Assembly (NCBI GenBank): GCA_964035795.1
Contig: OZ038320.1
Coordinates: 30,769,125-30,833,124 of the forward strand
Origin: Pterobdella sp. o SKG-2022
Lineage: Eukaryota; Annelida; Clitellata; Hirudinida; Piscicolidae
Direction: 5' to 3'
Length of the DNA: 64,000 nucleotides
In this document: positions 1 to 24,895 of the stretch, piece after piece
Position numbering within the stretch: the stretch's first letter is position 1
Layout: every line of letters starts with the position of its first letter
The notes under the pieces: generated by a model
Database searches by the model: none
Told to the model about the DNA's origin: nothing
The model's input: the letters and a program-made list of their open reading frames with translations, nothing else
Position numbers and translations under genes: made by a program

Positions 1-56
1 GACGCGAGAGTGGAAAGGGAATCTACCAAAAGGGAGATGTACATTCTTGGACTTGT

Positions 57-983
57 TCAGCATGGGAAAACATTGCTTGGAACTTGGATAAGCCAGTCAC
101 GAGTAGAAGGGTTTCGTGCGTTGGTCCTGTGCCTAAAGGCATGGAAAGCGCTGGGATCAGCAGATGGAAAGAGAAGATTGAAAGAGGTTTCAAGTTTCTC
201 ATTAGTAACCCATGTCGGTAGACCCAAGACGGTGATTGTTGGATTCAAAAGAATTGGGTCATGGAGGCTTATGTTGGGAAGAGAAGAAAGGAAAAGTTTG
301 GCATCCTTGAGTGAATCAGCAGAGTCAGCTTCCCAGACAACAGCATCAGTAGACTCTCGAACATGCTTAGAAAAAGATTTAAAGGCTTGATGTAAAAAGT
401 TGATGGACGAAACCAATCTCCTGCACAATTCACTAGAAGTCTCACCTGTGGTTGAGATAACTTTGGTGGAATATTTAATAATGGGTGGGATTTTTTTAAT
501 AGAAGAGATTTTATGTTGGATGGGGAGGAGTGAGTGTGAAATTTTGTTAGTGGATGGATGAGAGAGGGTGTGCATGTTTTTTGATTTGACCATAGTGCTG
601 TAAGTAGGTTGAGACGAGTTAGTAGTAAGAATACATGTGGTTGAATTGGTTGGTGTGAATGATTCTAGGAAAATTAATGATGGAAAATTATTAATTGAAC
701 TAAGAGATGAAGTGGTTTTAGAAGCAGAAGGTGAAGAGGTTGAAGATGTCTTGCTTGTAGATGAAGTTGAAGAGGTTGTTGAAGCTGAGGTTGATGAAGA
801 TGAAGTAGTAATAGGAGATGAATTAGTCGAAGAGGTGGCTGAAGATGAACTAGTCGAAGAGGTGGTTGAGGATGAGCTAGTTGAGAAAAATGTGGTAGCT
901 GGAGGAAATGTAGAAGAAGAAGTTATTGAAAGAGATGGAATGGTCGAACAGGAAAATGTAGTTTTTTTAATTACAAACTTTTT
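57..983 (-). mobile_element. Non-LTR retrotransposon ORF1 (gag-like), frameshifted, truncated by window edge
   Basis: Reading leftward, the frame is open from 983 to a stop at 57. The first part is almost only Ser/Thr with some Pro. The second half has the layout of the RRM-like domain of gag-type ORF1 proteins in jockey/I/CR1-like LINEs: a beta-strand like ITVLGLPTWVTNEKLE, then a segment like RDWLIQVPSNVF, which in the family precedes zinc knuckles. At 57 the frame stops, but the plus-one frame continues the same homology to base 1, so one base has been gained or lost. The zinc knuckles would lie outside the window. The first Met of the open frame is at 593, but the homology does not decide the start. 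Family assignment rests on recalled domain pattern; no flanking repeats or target-site duplication can be seen. It is probably a dead copy. Confidence 0.7.
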
Positions 984-1483
984 TTATCTTTTACAGTGTT
1001 GAGTAACAAAGCTTGAACATCTGGCATTTTTGTAAAATAAATTTTAGTAATGGTTTGAAACATTTGGAAAAGCTTATTGAATGTTCTCAGAAGTTTATTC
1101 GAATTTAACTCCAAGATCTGTTCAAAATAGTTGACATCAATCTACGGTAATTGAAGTAACTTTGTGTTTAAAAGATTGATATTGAACATATTATATAACT
1201 AAAAGGTTCAAATTTAATAGATTTAAGACTTCATATAAAATAGTTTAGTTTTGAACACTATGAATGAAAAGCGAACTAAATCTAAAAAATTTGTAAAAAA
1301 TAGTGAGGATGGAGATTAATTGAGAGGAGTTCTATTGATGTTGATCAACGAAAATACACATTTAAAAAAATAACAGTCAAAATAAATTGAGTATAGAAAA
1401 AAAATTATTTGAAACATTAAATTTGGAAAATCAAAGTTAAGAATCGACTGTTAACTTAAATATTTCGGAACTGGCTTTATTTT
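984..1483. other. AT-rich non-coding DNA
   Basis: No convincing coding frame, RNA gene or repeat was seen between the retrotransposon ORF and the lysine-rich ORF. Confidence 0.5.
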
Positions 1484-2248
1484 TTAATGTTTTGAGTGTA
1501 GTTTATTTTTTTCTTTTTTTTTTCCTGCTTTTGATTTTTTTTCGACCAAGTTGGCTTCATTTTCTTTAACCGGTATTTCTATTTTTTCATTTTTTTCTTC
1601 TATTTTTTCTCGTTCAAAGGAATATTTTTCTTGTTTAAAAAAACTTTTTTCCAAAACTTCTTTTTCCATTATTTTTTCGTTTTCACTTTTTTTTTTTCTA
1701 GATTTTTCTGCTTTTAAGTTTTTTGCGCCTAAGTCTGCTTCATTTTCCTCAATCGGTATTTCAAATTTTATTTTTTCATTGTCTTTATTTAGTTTTTCTT
1801 GTTCAATAAGAATTTTTTTTTTCAAATCATTTTTTTTATTTTTTTTATTTTTTTTATTTTTTTTATTTATTCTATCTTTAGTTTTTATTGCTTTAAAATT
1901 TTTTAAAGCTACTTCTGATCCATTTTTTTCAACCGGTATATCTATTTCTTTAATTATATTTCTTTCTTCTATTATTTCATTTGCAAGTATTTTTTTATTT
2001 CTATCTATTTCTTTATTTTTTTCTATTTCTTCATTTCCCTCTCTTTCTTCCCATTTATTCACTTTTTCCTTTTTGGCATCTGTTTTTTCAGTTCTCTTAA
2101 CATATGACGATTTTTTAAGGTCTACGTCATTTTTACCCATCTTTTCTTTTTTACTTATTTCCATTTTCTTGTTTTTGTCATGTAAAAACTTTTTTTTTCT
2201 TCTTTTTCTACGTCTAAAAATCAAAAGTTGTTGAATTATAGAATTCAA
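1484..2248 (-). CDS. Lysine/glutamate-rich repeat protein, hypothetical (possibly one exon)
   Basis: A 254-residue open frame, nearly all Lys, Glu, Asn, Ile and Asp. It starts with a basic stretch (RRRKRRKKK, residues 12-20) that could be a nuclear signal. Three repeats of about 61 residues are visible, each carrying a short hydrophobic box: EIDIPVEKNG near 101, FEIPIEENEAD near 162 and IEIPVKENEAN near 223, each followed about 10 residues later by a Lys-Ala-Lys-like element. The spacing of the three prolines is 60 and 61 residues, so the repeat is real and not just base composition. A related box occurs in the minus-strand ORF at 36106-36502. No known family is recognised. In such AT-rich DNA a Lys/Asn-rich frame can be open by chance; the regular repeat argues against that but does not prove expression. 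Confidence 0.4.
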   Translation of the reverse strand: MNSIIQQLLIFRRRKRRKKKFLHDKNKKMEISKKEKMGKNDVDLKKSSYVKRTEKTDAKKEKVNKWEEREGNEEIEKNKEIDRNKKILANEIIEERNIIKEIDIPVEKNGSEVALKNFKAIKTKDRINKKNKKNKKNKKNDLKKKILIEQEKLNKDNEKIKFEIPIEENEADLGAKNLKAEKSRKKKSENEKIMEKEVLEKSFFKQEKYSFEREKIEEKNEKIEIPVKENEANLVEKKSKAGKKKEKNKLHSKH

Positions 2249-2773
2249 AATCTAATAAAAGTCAGAAAAGTTTAAAGTGAATTAAAAATTGACTTTATTT
2301 AAGAAAAACAAACAAAATTTCAAAAAAAGACCCAAAGCTTTTGTCGAAAAGATTTTTCATACTCAAAAGAACGATTATTTGATAAAAAAGATTTTTCAAC
2401 TTAAAGCTTAAAGCTTTTCTCAAGTAACACTTCATATTTGTTTCCTCATACAAGTGTATATTTCAGGCCATTATATTCCAAATGAGTTCATAAATGCTTA
2501 ACACGGTATTTCAATTAGATTGCTAGAAATAAACTGATGAGAAACACACTGGCCCAAAATATCTTTTAAGAGGCACAACCAAAATTTTCTAAGCTGAAGC
2601 AATGAGAGATTGGAGTCTTTGGGCTGGCGTCATGACGACTACTATTTCTCGACATTGTATACCGTTCTACCACATCGCTCTAAAAATTTACTTTCATGCA
2701 AATACCGCTAACTCACTTCTTTAAAAGACAAATGGCAAGTGCCCATCAGAATGAAGTGAGAGTTTGATTATCA
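2249..2773. other. AT-rich non-coding DNA
   Basis: No gene or clear repeat seen. The stretch leads into a SINE fragment at its right end. Confidence 0.4.
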
Positions 2774-2893
2774 CAATTAGCACCTGTTCGACAATGTGAT
2801 TTCACTACATTAAATTTGTAGCAAGCGCTTTAATCTATAACGAAAAGCGCTTCACAAATATCGCATTACATTCACATTACATTACATTAGACA
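2774..2893 (+). repeat. SINE 3' part (5'-truncated copy)
   Basis: The stretch carries the body and tail of the tRNA-derived SINE also found at 34792-34957 and 40160-40337 (both inverted): a shared ACAATTAGCACCTGTTC-like block, then an AAGCGCTTTAATCTATAA block with a second AAGCGCTT, then an ACATTACATT tail. The tRNA-like head is missing here, as expected for 5'-truncated retrotransposition. Confidence 0.7.
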
Positions 2894-5800
2894 AAAGATG
2901 AAAGACAGACCAAGAAGCAGCTGACGCAAGGACATGGAAGGTGACACAAAGAAGATGGATGAATATGAGTCAATGGTGAAAAAGCTGGAGCTTTTGACTC
3001 AATAAAAAATACTTGATGGTTTAGTAATGACCTAGTTTTTTACAGAACAGGTCTTAATAAATAATCTAATATAGAATTCAATGTTCTATGTTTGACTTTT
3101 TCACATTTTATGCAGCTAGAACTTGCTTCTTCCGAAACAGCAACAATTAAATTAAAATTCCTTGAAACCAAATTTCTAAAACTATAAATAATAAAAAATA
3201 TTAATTAATGAAGAACAAAGATTTTATCTCTTTGTTACTTTTTTTTACACTTTTGCACTATTTCAAACTTTGCTTTCTAAATCACTAGACAATTCTTGCA
3301 AATATTATTCCAATTTGTTTTCAATAATCAGATTTTGAGGTGCAAAACGTGAAACTAATATTTTACTTCATTGTCTATCAAAAAGAAATAATGATAAAAA
3401 AACACCCACTTGAAGTAACAGTACAGTACCAAATTGCCCACAGATAAAAAAACTATTGTTAGTAGGAGGATGAGCCAAATTAATGGCCATTCTTCAGTTT
3501 TTTGTTTTAAAAAATGACTTTTTTATATTGAAAATTTTAATACTTATTTAAGAGAATATTATTATCAAAATCAAATTGTAAAGAAAAGATAACACTTAAT
3601 TTACATAAAAAAATCGCTTAAAATCGATTGTTAGCTGATCCATGTTTTTTTAACATTTTGCAAACTTCTCAATAATTTCATAAAAGCGAAATGAAGTAAA
3701 AATAGAATTTGAAAGATATCTCACCAAATCTTTCAGCTGGAGGAGCTGTAGAAGTTTTACTAGATCAGTGTGTATTAATATCAGTTTAATATGAGCATAT
3801 CAATAGAAATTCTATGGTCGCGAACGAAATTTGTTTGAATCTTTTAACTTGTATTTTAACGTTTTTTTTCTAATAAATCAAATTTTTTCAAACGTATTTA
3901 CAAACGATAGTTATCAGACTATTCTTCAAAAATTTATGTGACTACAAAAGTCTGATAGGCATTCTATTTCACCACTAAGACCTTAGAGAATTATTTCTTA
4001 ATAAATTCTCAGTATTTAATATTTTCAATTAAAAAATACGAAGCTTTTCATGAACAGTGTAGCTTTTTCAAGTTTTTTAGCCCGAAAGTATACTTAAATT
4101 TTCGAAATTTTTCTGTTAGCCAGTGCAAACAATTGATGCAAAAAAGTTAAATATGTTTGATAGAGAAACTTAATTCTTCTACTCTTCGATTTGTTCGTTC
4201 TAATTATAATTTTTATGACGTGTATTGTTGTGAAGTTCAAACCTCCGAGAGGGTCTGAGTCGATTTTCAAACTCAAAAATTGAAATAGAAATTTAGACTT
4301 GATATAAATTGTGTCGGCTATTGTTTGATGGCATGTTGGAGTATCGTACCACTGAGCGTTATCATCAGGCGAGAAGGCATACTTTGGTTTTTTCAGTCTA
4401 AAATTTCAATGTAAAATTTTATTGTTATTTATCAAGTGTCAGCGGAGTAATAGAAAATTGAAGACCTTCGATTGATAGACTTGATCACAACGCCATATAT
4501 GGTGTAGTTTTTGCCTAGAACAACTTTCATGCAATCCCCACTGTTTGGATCAAAATTTTTTTATGAACTTTTGGTGAATATTTGAAAAAAGTTTGAGCAG
4601 ATGGATTTCAAGCATAAGCTTTTTCACATTTACATTACAAAGCTTTTCGATTTTCGCCAAATGTCTTAATTACGTAGTAGTTACTGAATGATATCTAGCT
4701 AGTATCGAAAATCTTTGTTCTATCATTTAATGAAGACAGTAGTTAATGAAGAAAATTTAGTTAGTATCGAAAACATTGTTCTATCAGTTAGTAAAGGTTT
4801 TGACTGTTGGAATGAATTTTTTCTAAAAAGAATAAAAAGACAGCTGGATAGGAACTATACAGAGTGTGAAATTGCTATACGACCACTCATTATTTAATAA
4901 ATTTCTTTTCACATTTCAAGTATTTTTTTATAAAACTTTTTATAAAAACATTAATTGGCACTTATGCATTTTTTGATGCTTCGAACATTTAGACTAAATG
5001 CCTAAATTATTGAAATTTAGGTGCGAAATTGCTATATGACCATTTTTTTGATAATTTAAAAATTTTTCTAATCAAAACTAACACTTCTATGAGACCTTTA
5101 GGAAGAGGATTGCCATTACATAGAGTCACTTCTTTAACATCAAGATCTTCATAGTTTATAAACTCTTGTAGACTTATTCGAGCTATAAAAAGTTTAATTT
5201 TATTTTATATTTGATCTCAATAATAAAAAATTTTAGATGCTTCGAGAATTTTTAAAGGATGTTTGTTACCTTTTAGGCAAAAAAATATAGCTAACGAGAT
5301 GAAAATTTTTTTAACAAACATTTATGATTTTTTCAATCTTTTTGAAAATTATTCATTAATAGGAAACTTGAAATCCGATTTTAAATTTTAATTAGATATT
5401 AAAATTAAAATTACATAAAGCCTTTGTAAAATGGAACCTTCAACAACATTTGACTAAAAAAAAGTTTCGATTGTTTTCAAGCATTCAATCAGAATGAAAT
5501 TTTTGTTTATCTCATATTAGCATAGAAATGAAATATTTAAATATTAAAAGTATTATGGTGAAGCAATGCTCACCGAAAATTCTAGCTGGTTTTGCTTATT
5601 AAAAATACTAAAATTCTCCCACAAATTGACGTTAAACTTAGTTGAATATTGCTTATGAGTGCATTAATATGTCTTTGAAAAGTTAAAAGACGTTAAATAA
5701 AAAATAATTTTGTATTTAGTCTGTGGTAGTTTTAATTGGTCAAAAAGTTCCATAAATCAAGTTATTGTTGCTTATGATGAATTTGAATTATACTTCGGAG

Positions 5801-6440
5801 ATTAAACTTTTGCTCCCTCTAGCACTTTTTTATTCTTTTTTCTATAATTTTATTTCTGCAATAGTGGATGCAAGGCCTAGGTGTTGGCATAACATTTCAA
5901 GTTTATGTAGCCATTAGTAGTTGAATTAATTTTTTTACGAAACTTTCTCAAGTTAGAAGGTCTCCCCTGGAAGTATTTGTTTCTCTAATAATATTTTAAT
6001 AATATCTGGCTTTTCCCAATGTATTTTCTCTTGGCTACATTGGCATACATTCTGGGTTATTCTTGATGTCGCAGGTTCTGGCTTTTTTTGCGGAGCAGCT
6101 AGTATCCAGAAATTTTTAGCTCAACCTCATCAATTGTGATTGGCTGTTAAAAGTTACATTTTTATTGAATACAATTTAACTAGAATTCAAATTTTTGAAA
6201 ATTGCTTAAAAAACTATTTCATGCATAAAAACAAAAAAATATGCTATTATTGAATTTTTTGTAAATAACGCTTTTTTCTATTATTTAGATTCTTTGAGAT
6301 CATACCGCCTTTGCTATTATTAAGATTCTTTGAGAATAATCAAATGCGAATTTTGTCTCGATGTTTTCAAACATAAATGTTTGCTTTTTGTATAAAATTT
6401 TAATCTACAGCAGTGTCTTTTGACTTTATATTGAAAGAGT
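2894..6440. other. AT-rich non-coding region
   Basis: About 3.5 kb with only short chance frames. The interval 4300-4650 has degenerate pieces resembling the foldback family (AAGCTTTT and ATCATCAGG words). No gene is supported. Confidence 0.5.
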
Positions 6441-6917
6441 TAAGACCTTTTCCACAATTCCGAATGTTGCGAAAAAAAGACAACCAACATTCGAAATTCC
6501 CACTTTGTGCACCAGTTCACATGCACCTGCCATGACTACAATTTGAGGCTCACCATATGTAAGTACATTCATTATGTTGCTTGCGAAAGAGAAAAGGTTT
6601 TTTCAAAAATAAAAAGAACTTTTACTCAACATGGAAGCAGTAGTAGAAGAAGTGGAAGTAAAAAAATTGAAGACGAAAAAAAGGGAGGAATTGAGAGATC
6701 TGTGGACAAAAATAGATGCATCATTAAAAAAGCTAGAGGACATGAAAACTTGCCACAGTCTTTTTTAAAAAAAATTGATGCTTATAAAGTCTCAAGTAGA
6801 GAAACAAGTAATTTCTCGGAGTACACAGTTGGTAAGTCTTGGAACAAGAAGATTAGTCCTCAAAGGTTTGTTTCCAAAAGGAAAAGTATTTTGAGAAGCC
6901 TCAAAATAAAAGAATAA
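6441..6917 (+). pseudogene. SWIM-type zinc-finger ORF fragment with a basic tail
   Basis: The frame encodes a SWIM zinc finger: Cys-x-Cys (CTCHDYN) followed about 11 residues later by Cys-x-x-x-His (CKYIHYV). This CxC...CxnH pattern occurs in MULE transposases and in many invertebrate SWIM-domain proteins. Upstream residues SECCEKK look like a worn version of the preceding Cys pairs. After the finger comes a Ser/Lys/Arg-rich tail to a stop at 6917. There is no transposase core upstream and no clear start; the fragment could be the 3' exon of a gene, or more likely a decayed transposon-related copy. Confidence 0.45.
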
Positions 6918-7449
6918 AACTGGAAAAATTTTTGAAAAAAAGAAAAATGATTGGAAGATCCAAAAAAGTAATTTCAAGACCTGCAGAAAAAGACAAGAAA
7001 ATAATCATGAAAAAATACAGATTAAAAAAGATTATGAAAAAAAGTCATAATTACTCAAAAAAGAAAGTTGAAAAAGAATGAAATTGTGGGTTTTTTCTTT
7101 TGAGGGGTTTTTGGTGGATACAAGGAAAACAAGATCTGTATTATCTTTTACTAATTTCACCTACTCAAAGAATTTTTTCATGAAAATTTATCGATTCATT
7201 CATATTTTTTATTCCTATAACGTTTTTTCGAAAAATATTTGTATAAAAACAGCAACTGACAAAATTGTTTGACAAACTTATGTTAGCCAATAAAAATTTT
7301 ATAATACAAAAAAATAATTTATTAATAATTTATTTTTTCAAATAATTTAAAAAAATGATTATTACTAAATTTAAATTAGTTTCAATAACGTTTAAAAGTA
7401 CATGCGAAATATCTAATTTCTTTGCTATGTTTTCACCAATATTGGGTAG

Positions 7450-20274
<12,825 letters not shown>

Positions 20275-21628
20275 CATCACATTTATGTAGCTTATTTTAT
20301 ATGAAATAATATAGCAAAAAAACACTGCTATTTTTCAAAATTTTATTCGAAGTTCAAATCTTTCATAAAACAAAAGTACGTACTTAGAAATTCTGAGAAA
20401 TACCAGTTTCCTTTTTCTGTATTTGTATAAAACTTATTTTTTGAAAAATTCTTTCAAACTCCATAATGTATAGGAATTTTCAGAATGAATTAAAAAAGTA
20501 CTTTCATCTAACAAACATTTCCAAAATATAGTTTTTTTGCATTTTAAATAAACTAAATAGTATTTAGATCGTAATTGGAGTGAATTTAGAAACTAAATTT
20601 GTCTCAAAAGTTTCAATTTGTGGAGAATTTAAAAAACACGTTCATAAAAATTAATCAATGTATTTCGGTTATTAAATCTTAACGTAACTCATTATCGTAA
20701 ACTTGGAAAAAATTCTAGTTTTTGAAATAAAAAATTTGTTTTTTTAAAAACTAAATATAAAATTATATTTCTAATTTTAAACTCGGAAGTTTTATTGGAT
20801 CACATTAATTTGCTAATTTAGAGTTTTTGCATTTTTTGCAAAAATAGGTTGCATAAATTACTTTAAAAATGCATTTTGATCATTGGGTGATAAAATGACC
20901 CAAATTTCAATTTCAGCCAATCAAAAGTACTTTAGAGCTTAAGAAAGTGCGACCGCTAAAATAGTAACATATGAAATTGTAAGTTTTTATTCATATAATA
21001 ATTAATTTATTTTTTTTAACATTTGAAAATAATAAAATATAAACATTATTTAAATTCATTCTACTGTCATATTCCTTCTCTATATTCAAGTACTATCCTT
21101 GCTTATACGCTTGCGTGTATTAAGCTTTGCTCATTATAGCAGTACGATTGACTATCAGCTCTCGCCTCTAAACGCCTCTAAATCTAACCTTTGTTAGTAA
21201 TTTTAGCGCTAAAATTTGCTTATATTTCTATTTTACACCATTTTGCTATCTCGGATTTTTGGTTTGTATTTTCTTCTTTGTTGAATTTTAAATAATGTGC
21301 GCCGCTTGTATTGAAACACAGCTAACTCTATTGGTTTATTTGCGCATTCATATAATGGCGTTTTTCTGATCGCTTCTTTTCATTATTGGGCTTTAAACTA
21401 CTCTACTTGGTTGATTTTTAATCAAATTTTTTTCAATTTAAAATATTTTTATTAAACAAAAATCTTTAGCGTCGAAATTGTAAAATTATTGCAGTTTACC
21501 GCCATTTAGAATTAGGGTTTGAAGTTTTGGCCTTAAATTATTTAGCTTTATATTATTTTTTACTCATTTTCACATAGTTTTCAAATTCAAATGATTTTTA
21601 GTTAAAAGTTGCGAAGTTCACGATCAAG
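20275..21628. other. Intergenic region between USP40 and the HMGB gene
   Basis: AT-rich, with no coding frame or RNA gene seen. It must hold the USP40 3' UTR and the HMGB promoter and 5' UTR, but I could not place a TATA box or poly(A) site with confidence. Confidence 0.5.
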
Positions 21629-22795
21629 ATGGTGAAAAATGACGGTAAGCCGAAGGGAAAGATGTCTTCTTATGCGTTTTTTGTTCAAACTTGCCGAGAA
21701 GAACATAAAAAAAAGCACCCAGGAGAACAAGTTCAGTTTTCCGAGTTTTCTAAGAAGTGTTCTGAAAAGTGGAAGGTATGCGGTTTAAATCTTAATTTAG
21801 ATTAAAAATCGTTTTTCCACTCTACTACTTTGCTTAAACCATTTTTTAGCGTTTTTTTTTCATTTATATTCAAAATTTTAATATGATTATAGTAATTTTT
21901 TCATCCGAAAATTTTACTTATGACCATAATTCAACTGATGAGGATGGGTGAATTTTTTTTTGCAGCTTTAGATTTGAAGTCAAAATTGATTTGAAATTGT
22001 TTAAAACAGGCCATGACAACTAAAGAAAAGAAGAGGTTTGAAGAGATGGCAGAGAAGGATAAGAAAAGATTTGAGTCTGAGGTTGCTGCTAACCCTAAAG
22101 CAAAAGGAACCAGAGGGGGAAAGAAGAAGAGGACTAAGGACCCTAATGCTCCCAAGAGAGCTTTGTAAGTTTAAACAATGGACTTATTTAAGTTTCATCT
22201 ATTTTATATTTAGGCTACATGGAGCCTGTCTCTAATTATTTTTTATATGAAGACCCATATACATTGTAATCTCAGGTCTGCATTCTTCTTTTTCTGTAAT
22301 GAGGAGAGACCTGGAGTGAAGAAGAAGCACCCCAAGTATGCTGTGGGAGATATTGCTAAAGAACTGGGAAAGATGTGGGAAGGTTGCACTGATCGTGCCA
22401 GGTTTGAAGAAATGGCTGTTGCTGACAGAGCTAGATATGAGAAGGTAATCATATTTGGATATTTTTAGTTTAAGCTATGTGCAATCTATCATTAGAGTAA
22501 AAACAAGCATCATATATGTAATATAATTGTTCAAAAATTTTTACAGGAGATGAAGGTTTACAAGGCTGGAGGCGTGGTTGAAAAATCAAAAAGCAAGCCT
22601 GTCAAAAAGAAGAAGGCCAAAAAGGAAGAAGAGGAGGAGGAGGAAGAAGATGATGACGACGATGATGAAGATGAGGATGAGGATGAGGAGGATGTAAAGG
22701 GTGCTGGTAAAGAGGAAAAAAAAGAAGATAAGAAGGATGATGATGATGACGATGAAGACGACGATGACGGAGCTAGGGAAGATAGTGAGGAGTAG
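21629..22795 (+). CDS. High mobility group box protein (HMGB1/2-like), complete
   Basis: A chromatin architectural protein that bends DNA through two HMG boxes. Exons: 21629-21775, 22010-22164, 22276-22444, 22547-22795; 720 nt, 239 residues, close to vertebrate HMGB1-3. Box A is about residues 7-75 ([14 protein letters not shown]), box B about 92-165 ([16 protein letters not shown]), followed by a Lys-rich linker and an acidic Asp/Glu tail from about residue 183 to the end, broken by a short Lys-rich stretch. Cys22, Cys44 and Cys108 sit where HMGB1 has its redox-sensing Cys23, Cys45 and Cys106. The start codon begins [11 protein letters not shown], as in animal HMGBs. Phases join exactly. Assignment to HMGB1, 2 or 3 is not possible because invertebrate HMGBs are co-orthologous. 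Confidence 0.95.
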
Positions 22796-23238
22796 AGTTT
22801 TGAAGTGACAGCGTTATATTTTTGACTATCGAGTACTTGTTTACATACAATATATTTTTTTACAAGCCTTAGTCTAATTTTTTTAGAATTTCATAATTAA
22901 GTTGATATATTTGATTACGTTCTCTATTTACCAAGCGCTTACTTCGATTGAAGAGCTCTAGGCGCTGTTTATAAGGTTTTTTAGGAATGACTTAGATTAT
23001 TTACCTCATTCTCTTAAAGGTTGTCGTCGTATGTGTCAGTGGTTTTTTGCAATTTACATATTTACTACTCACCTATTACATTCTCCCTAACATTTGAATT
23101 AAGGCGAAGGTAGTGGTTTAATTTAGTCGTTTGTTTTATCACGTCTAGTATTTAGTGCGATCGATGTGTGGTGTCTATATTGTGTTTTGCCATTAAAAAA
23201 TTGATTTGGTTTTCAATCATTCTGATTGATTTATAAAA

Positions 23239-23346
23239 CATGTCTTCAGTCAAAAGAAAATTTTTTGGTTTTGCTAAAACTCGTCGAAAAGGTGAGCCCT
23301 TGAATGCTGAAATAGGAGAATATTGGGAGTTGGTCAAAAAGAGCTA
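23239..23346 (+). CDS. Short basic ORF, possible first exon
   Basis: ATG opens a 35-residue frame beginning MSSVKRKFFGFAKTRRKG. A good 5' splice signal (AAAAG|GTGAGC) lies after residue 17, so this could be the first exon of a gene. I found no matching downstream exon and do not recognise the peptide. Confidence 0.2.
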
Positions 23347-24847
23347 ATCTAGTAAACTACTATAGAATTTTTTTGTTGTAAAACTACATAGGTATGTAAA
23401 AGAAACTGCAATCTAACAAATTGCTTAGACGGCGTTAAGACAATTTTGAAAATGACTCAAATAAAGATGATGATATAGCGGGTGTAAGATTTCAAACATG
23501 TTCAGGTACATTGTTTTAAGTATTTGTATTTTTTTAAAAGTATATAAAGGGGCATTAACCAGAACTACTGTTTTCAACTGCTCTACATATGATAAAATCA
23601 ATATTTTTACACAAGTATATAAAAACTAAAATAGAAATAAAACTGAACATAATATTGTGATTTAAGTATATTTTAATTAGATTTTTTATATTTGACTGCT
23701 TCAAGTCAGACGTCCTGCGGTGTGTTCAATTGATTTCTTCAGCTCCTCTTGGTGTTCTAAATATAATAAAAGCTTTTAAAATTTGTGTAAAAAATTTTCA
23801 AGACCAATATTTTACTTCGAATATAACATACCAAAGTTTCAAGATGAAAGTGAATTATTGAAAATTATAGCTTTATTTGATATTTTTATATCAAAAACCT
23901 TATATATAAAAATCAATCTTTTAACGATTTCAGCCATAAACTTATAGGAACGATTCATTTATAAAAAAACATAAATAGAAGTTATTTTTATGTTTAAAAC
24001 ACTATAGAATTCAAATAGATTTACCTATGCTTTCACATTGACTCAATAATTTTGGCAGACTCCAAAAATGATATTTTGCTATAAACTTCTCACATGATCT
24101 AATGGATCCTGTAATTAAAATTAATAAATGAAATTGTGAAAGTAAATAGAAAGATAAGAAACTGAATGAAGAAGTGAAAAAATGAAAATATATATATATG
24201 AGTGAGAAAAGAAAATCTGTATAAAAATTACAAAAATTTTTCGAGTTTTTATTATCATTGAGAAAGAGAACAGGAAACATAATAGAACAACACTGGGATA
24301 AACTTTATTCAAAAAATTGAATAAAAAACATAGCAATCATTAAGAATTCAAAAAAAAATTAAATCCTAAAACATGTTTAACCCTATAAAAAATTCTTAAC
24401 CTGCTATATGCAATATTCTAAAGGTGATAGAGATGTTGTTGATCTTGTTGACTAGAGGTATAGAGTCAAGGAGTATGTGGTAGAAGTCTCGCTTTGCTCG
24501 AAACAGACATATGTGAGTGTATGAGTTCAGATATTTGACTGTTGAAAAGTTTGAAAAATTATTTAAGAAATTTGTTCATTTTAAATGAACAAATTTGTCA
24601 GATATTCAAAATTGAAATTATAATAAGAATAGATGATTTAATTGGCATCAATTGATAAAAGAAAGAATATTGAATGATTCAAAAAAAACATAATATGCTG
24701 GAAAGGGCTTTGAAACCATAGAGACATGTTCTTTAAAGTCACCTTTAAAAGTCTCCTGGATGACCATCCAACCACACTCTCCATGACACTTCAATATGGC
24801 ATTTTTCAACTGTGATGCAACATTTATAAGTGTAGTTTAATATCATC

Positions 24848-24895
24848 ATCATCATTTTGTGTCCACTTCCATGCTAGCATGAGTTGGACAAATAA
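24848..24895 (+). repeat. SINE-like core (CATGCTAGCATGAGTTGGAC)
   Basis: An ATCATCATCATCATT run is followed by GTGTCCACTTCCATGCTAGC and ATGAGTTGGAC. This wording closely resembles a dispersed repeat I recall from spiralian genomes (mollusc-type, ending CATGGGTTGGAC). Weaker relatives may lie at about 52430-52495 and 55070-55105. Confidence 0.45.

Noticed and set aside
1551..2234. Phe/Ser-rich plus-strand ORF resembling a membrane protein
   Set aside because: Shadow of the Lys/Glu-rich minus-strand repeat ORF; hydrophobic only because Lys and Glu codons read as Phe and Ser in reverse.
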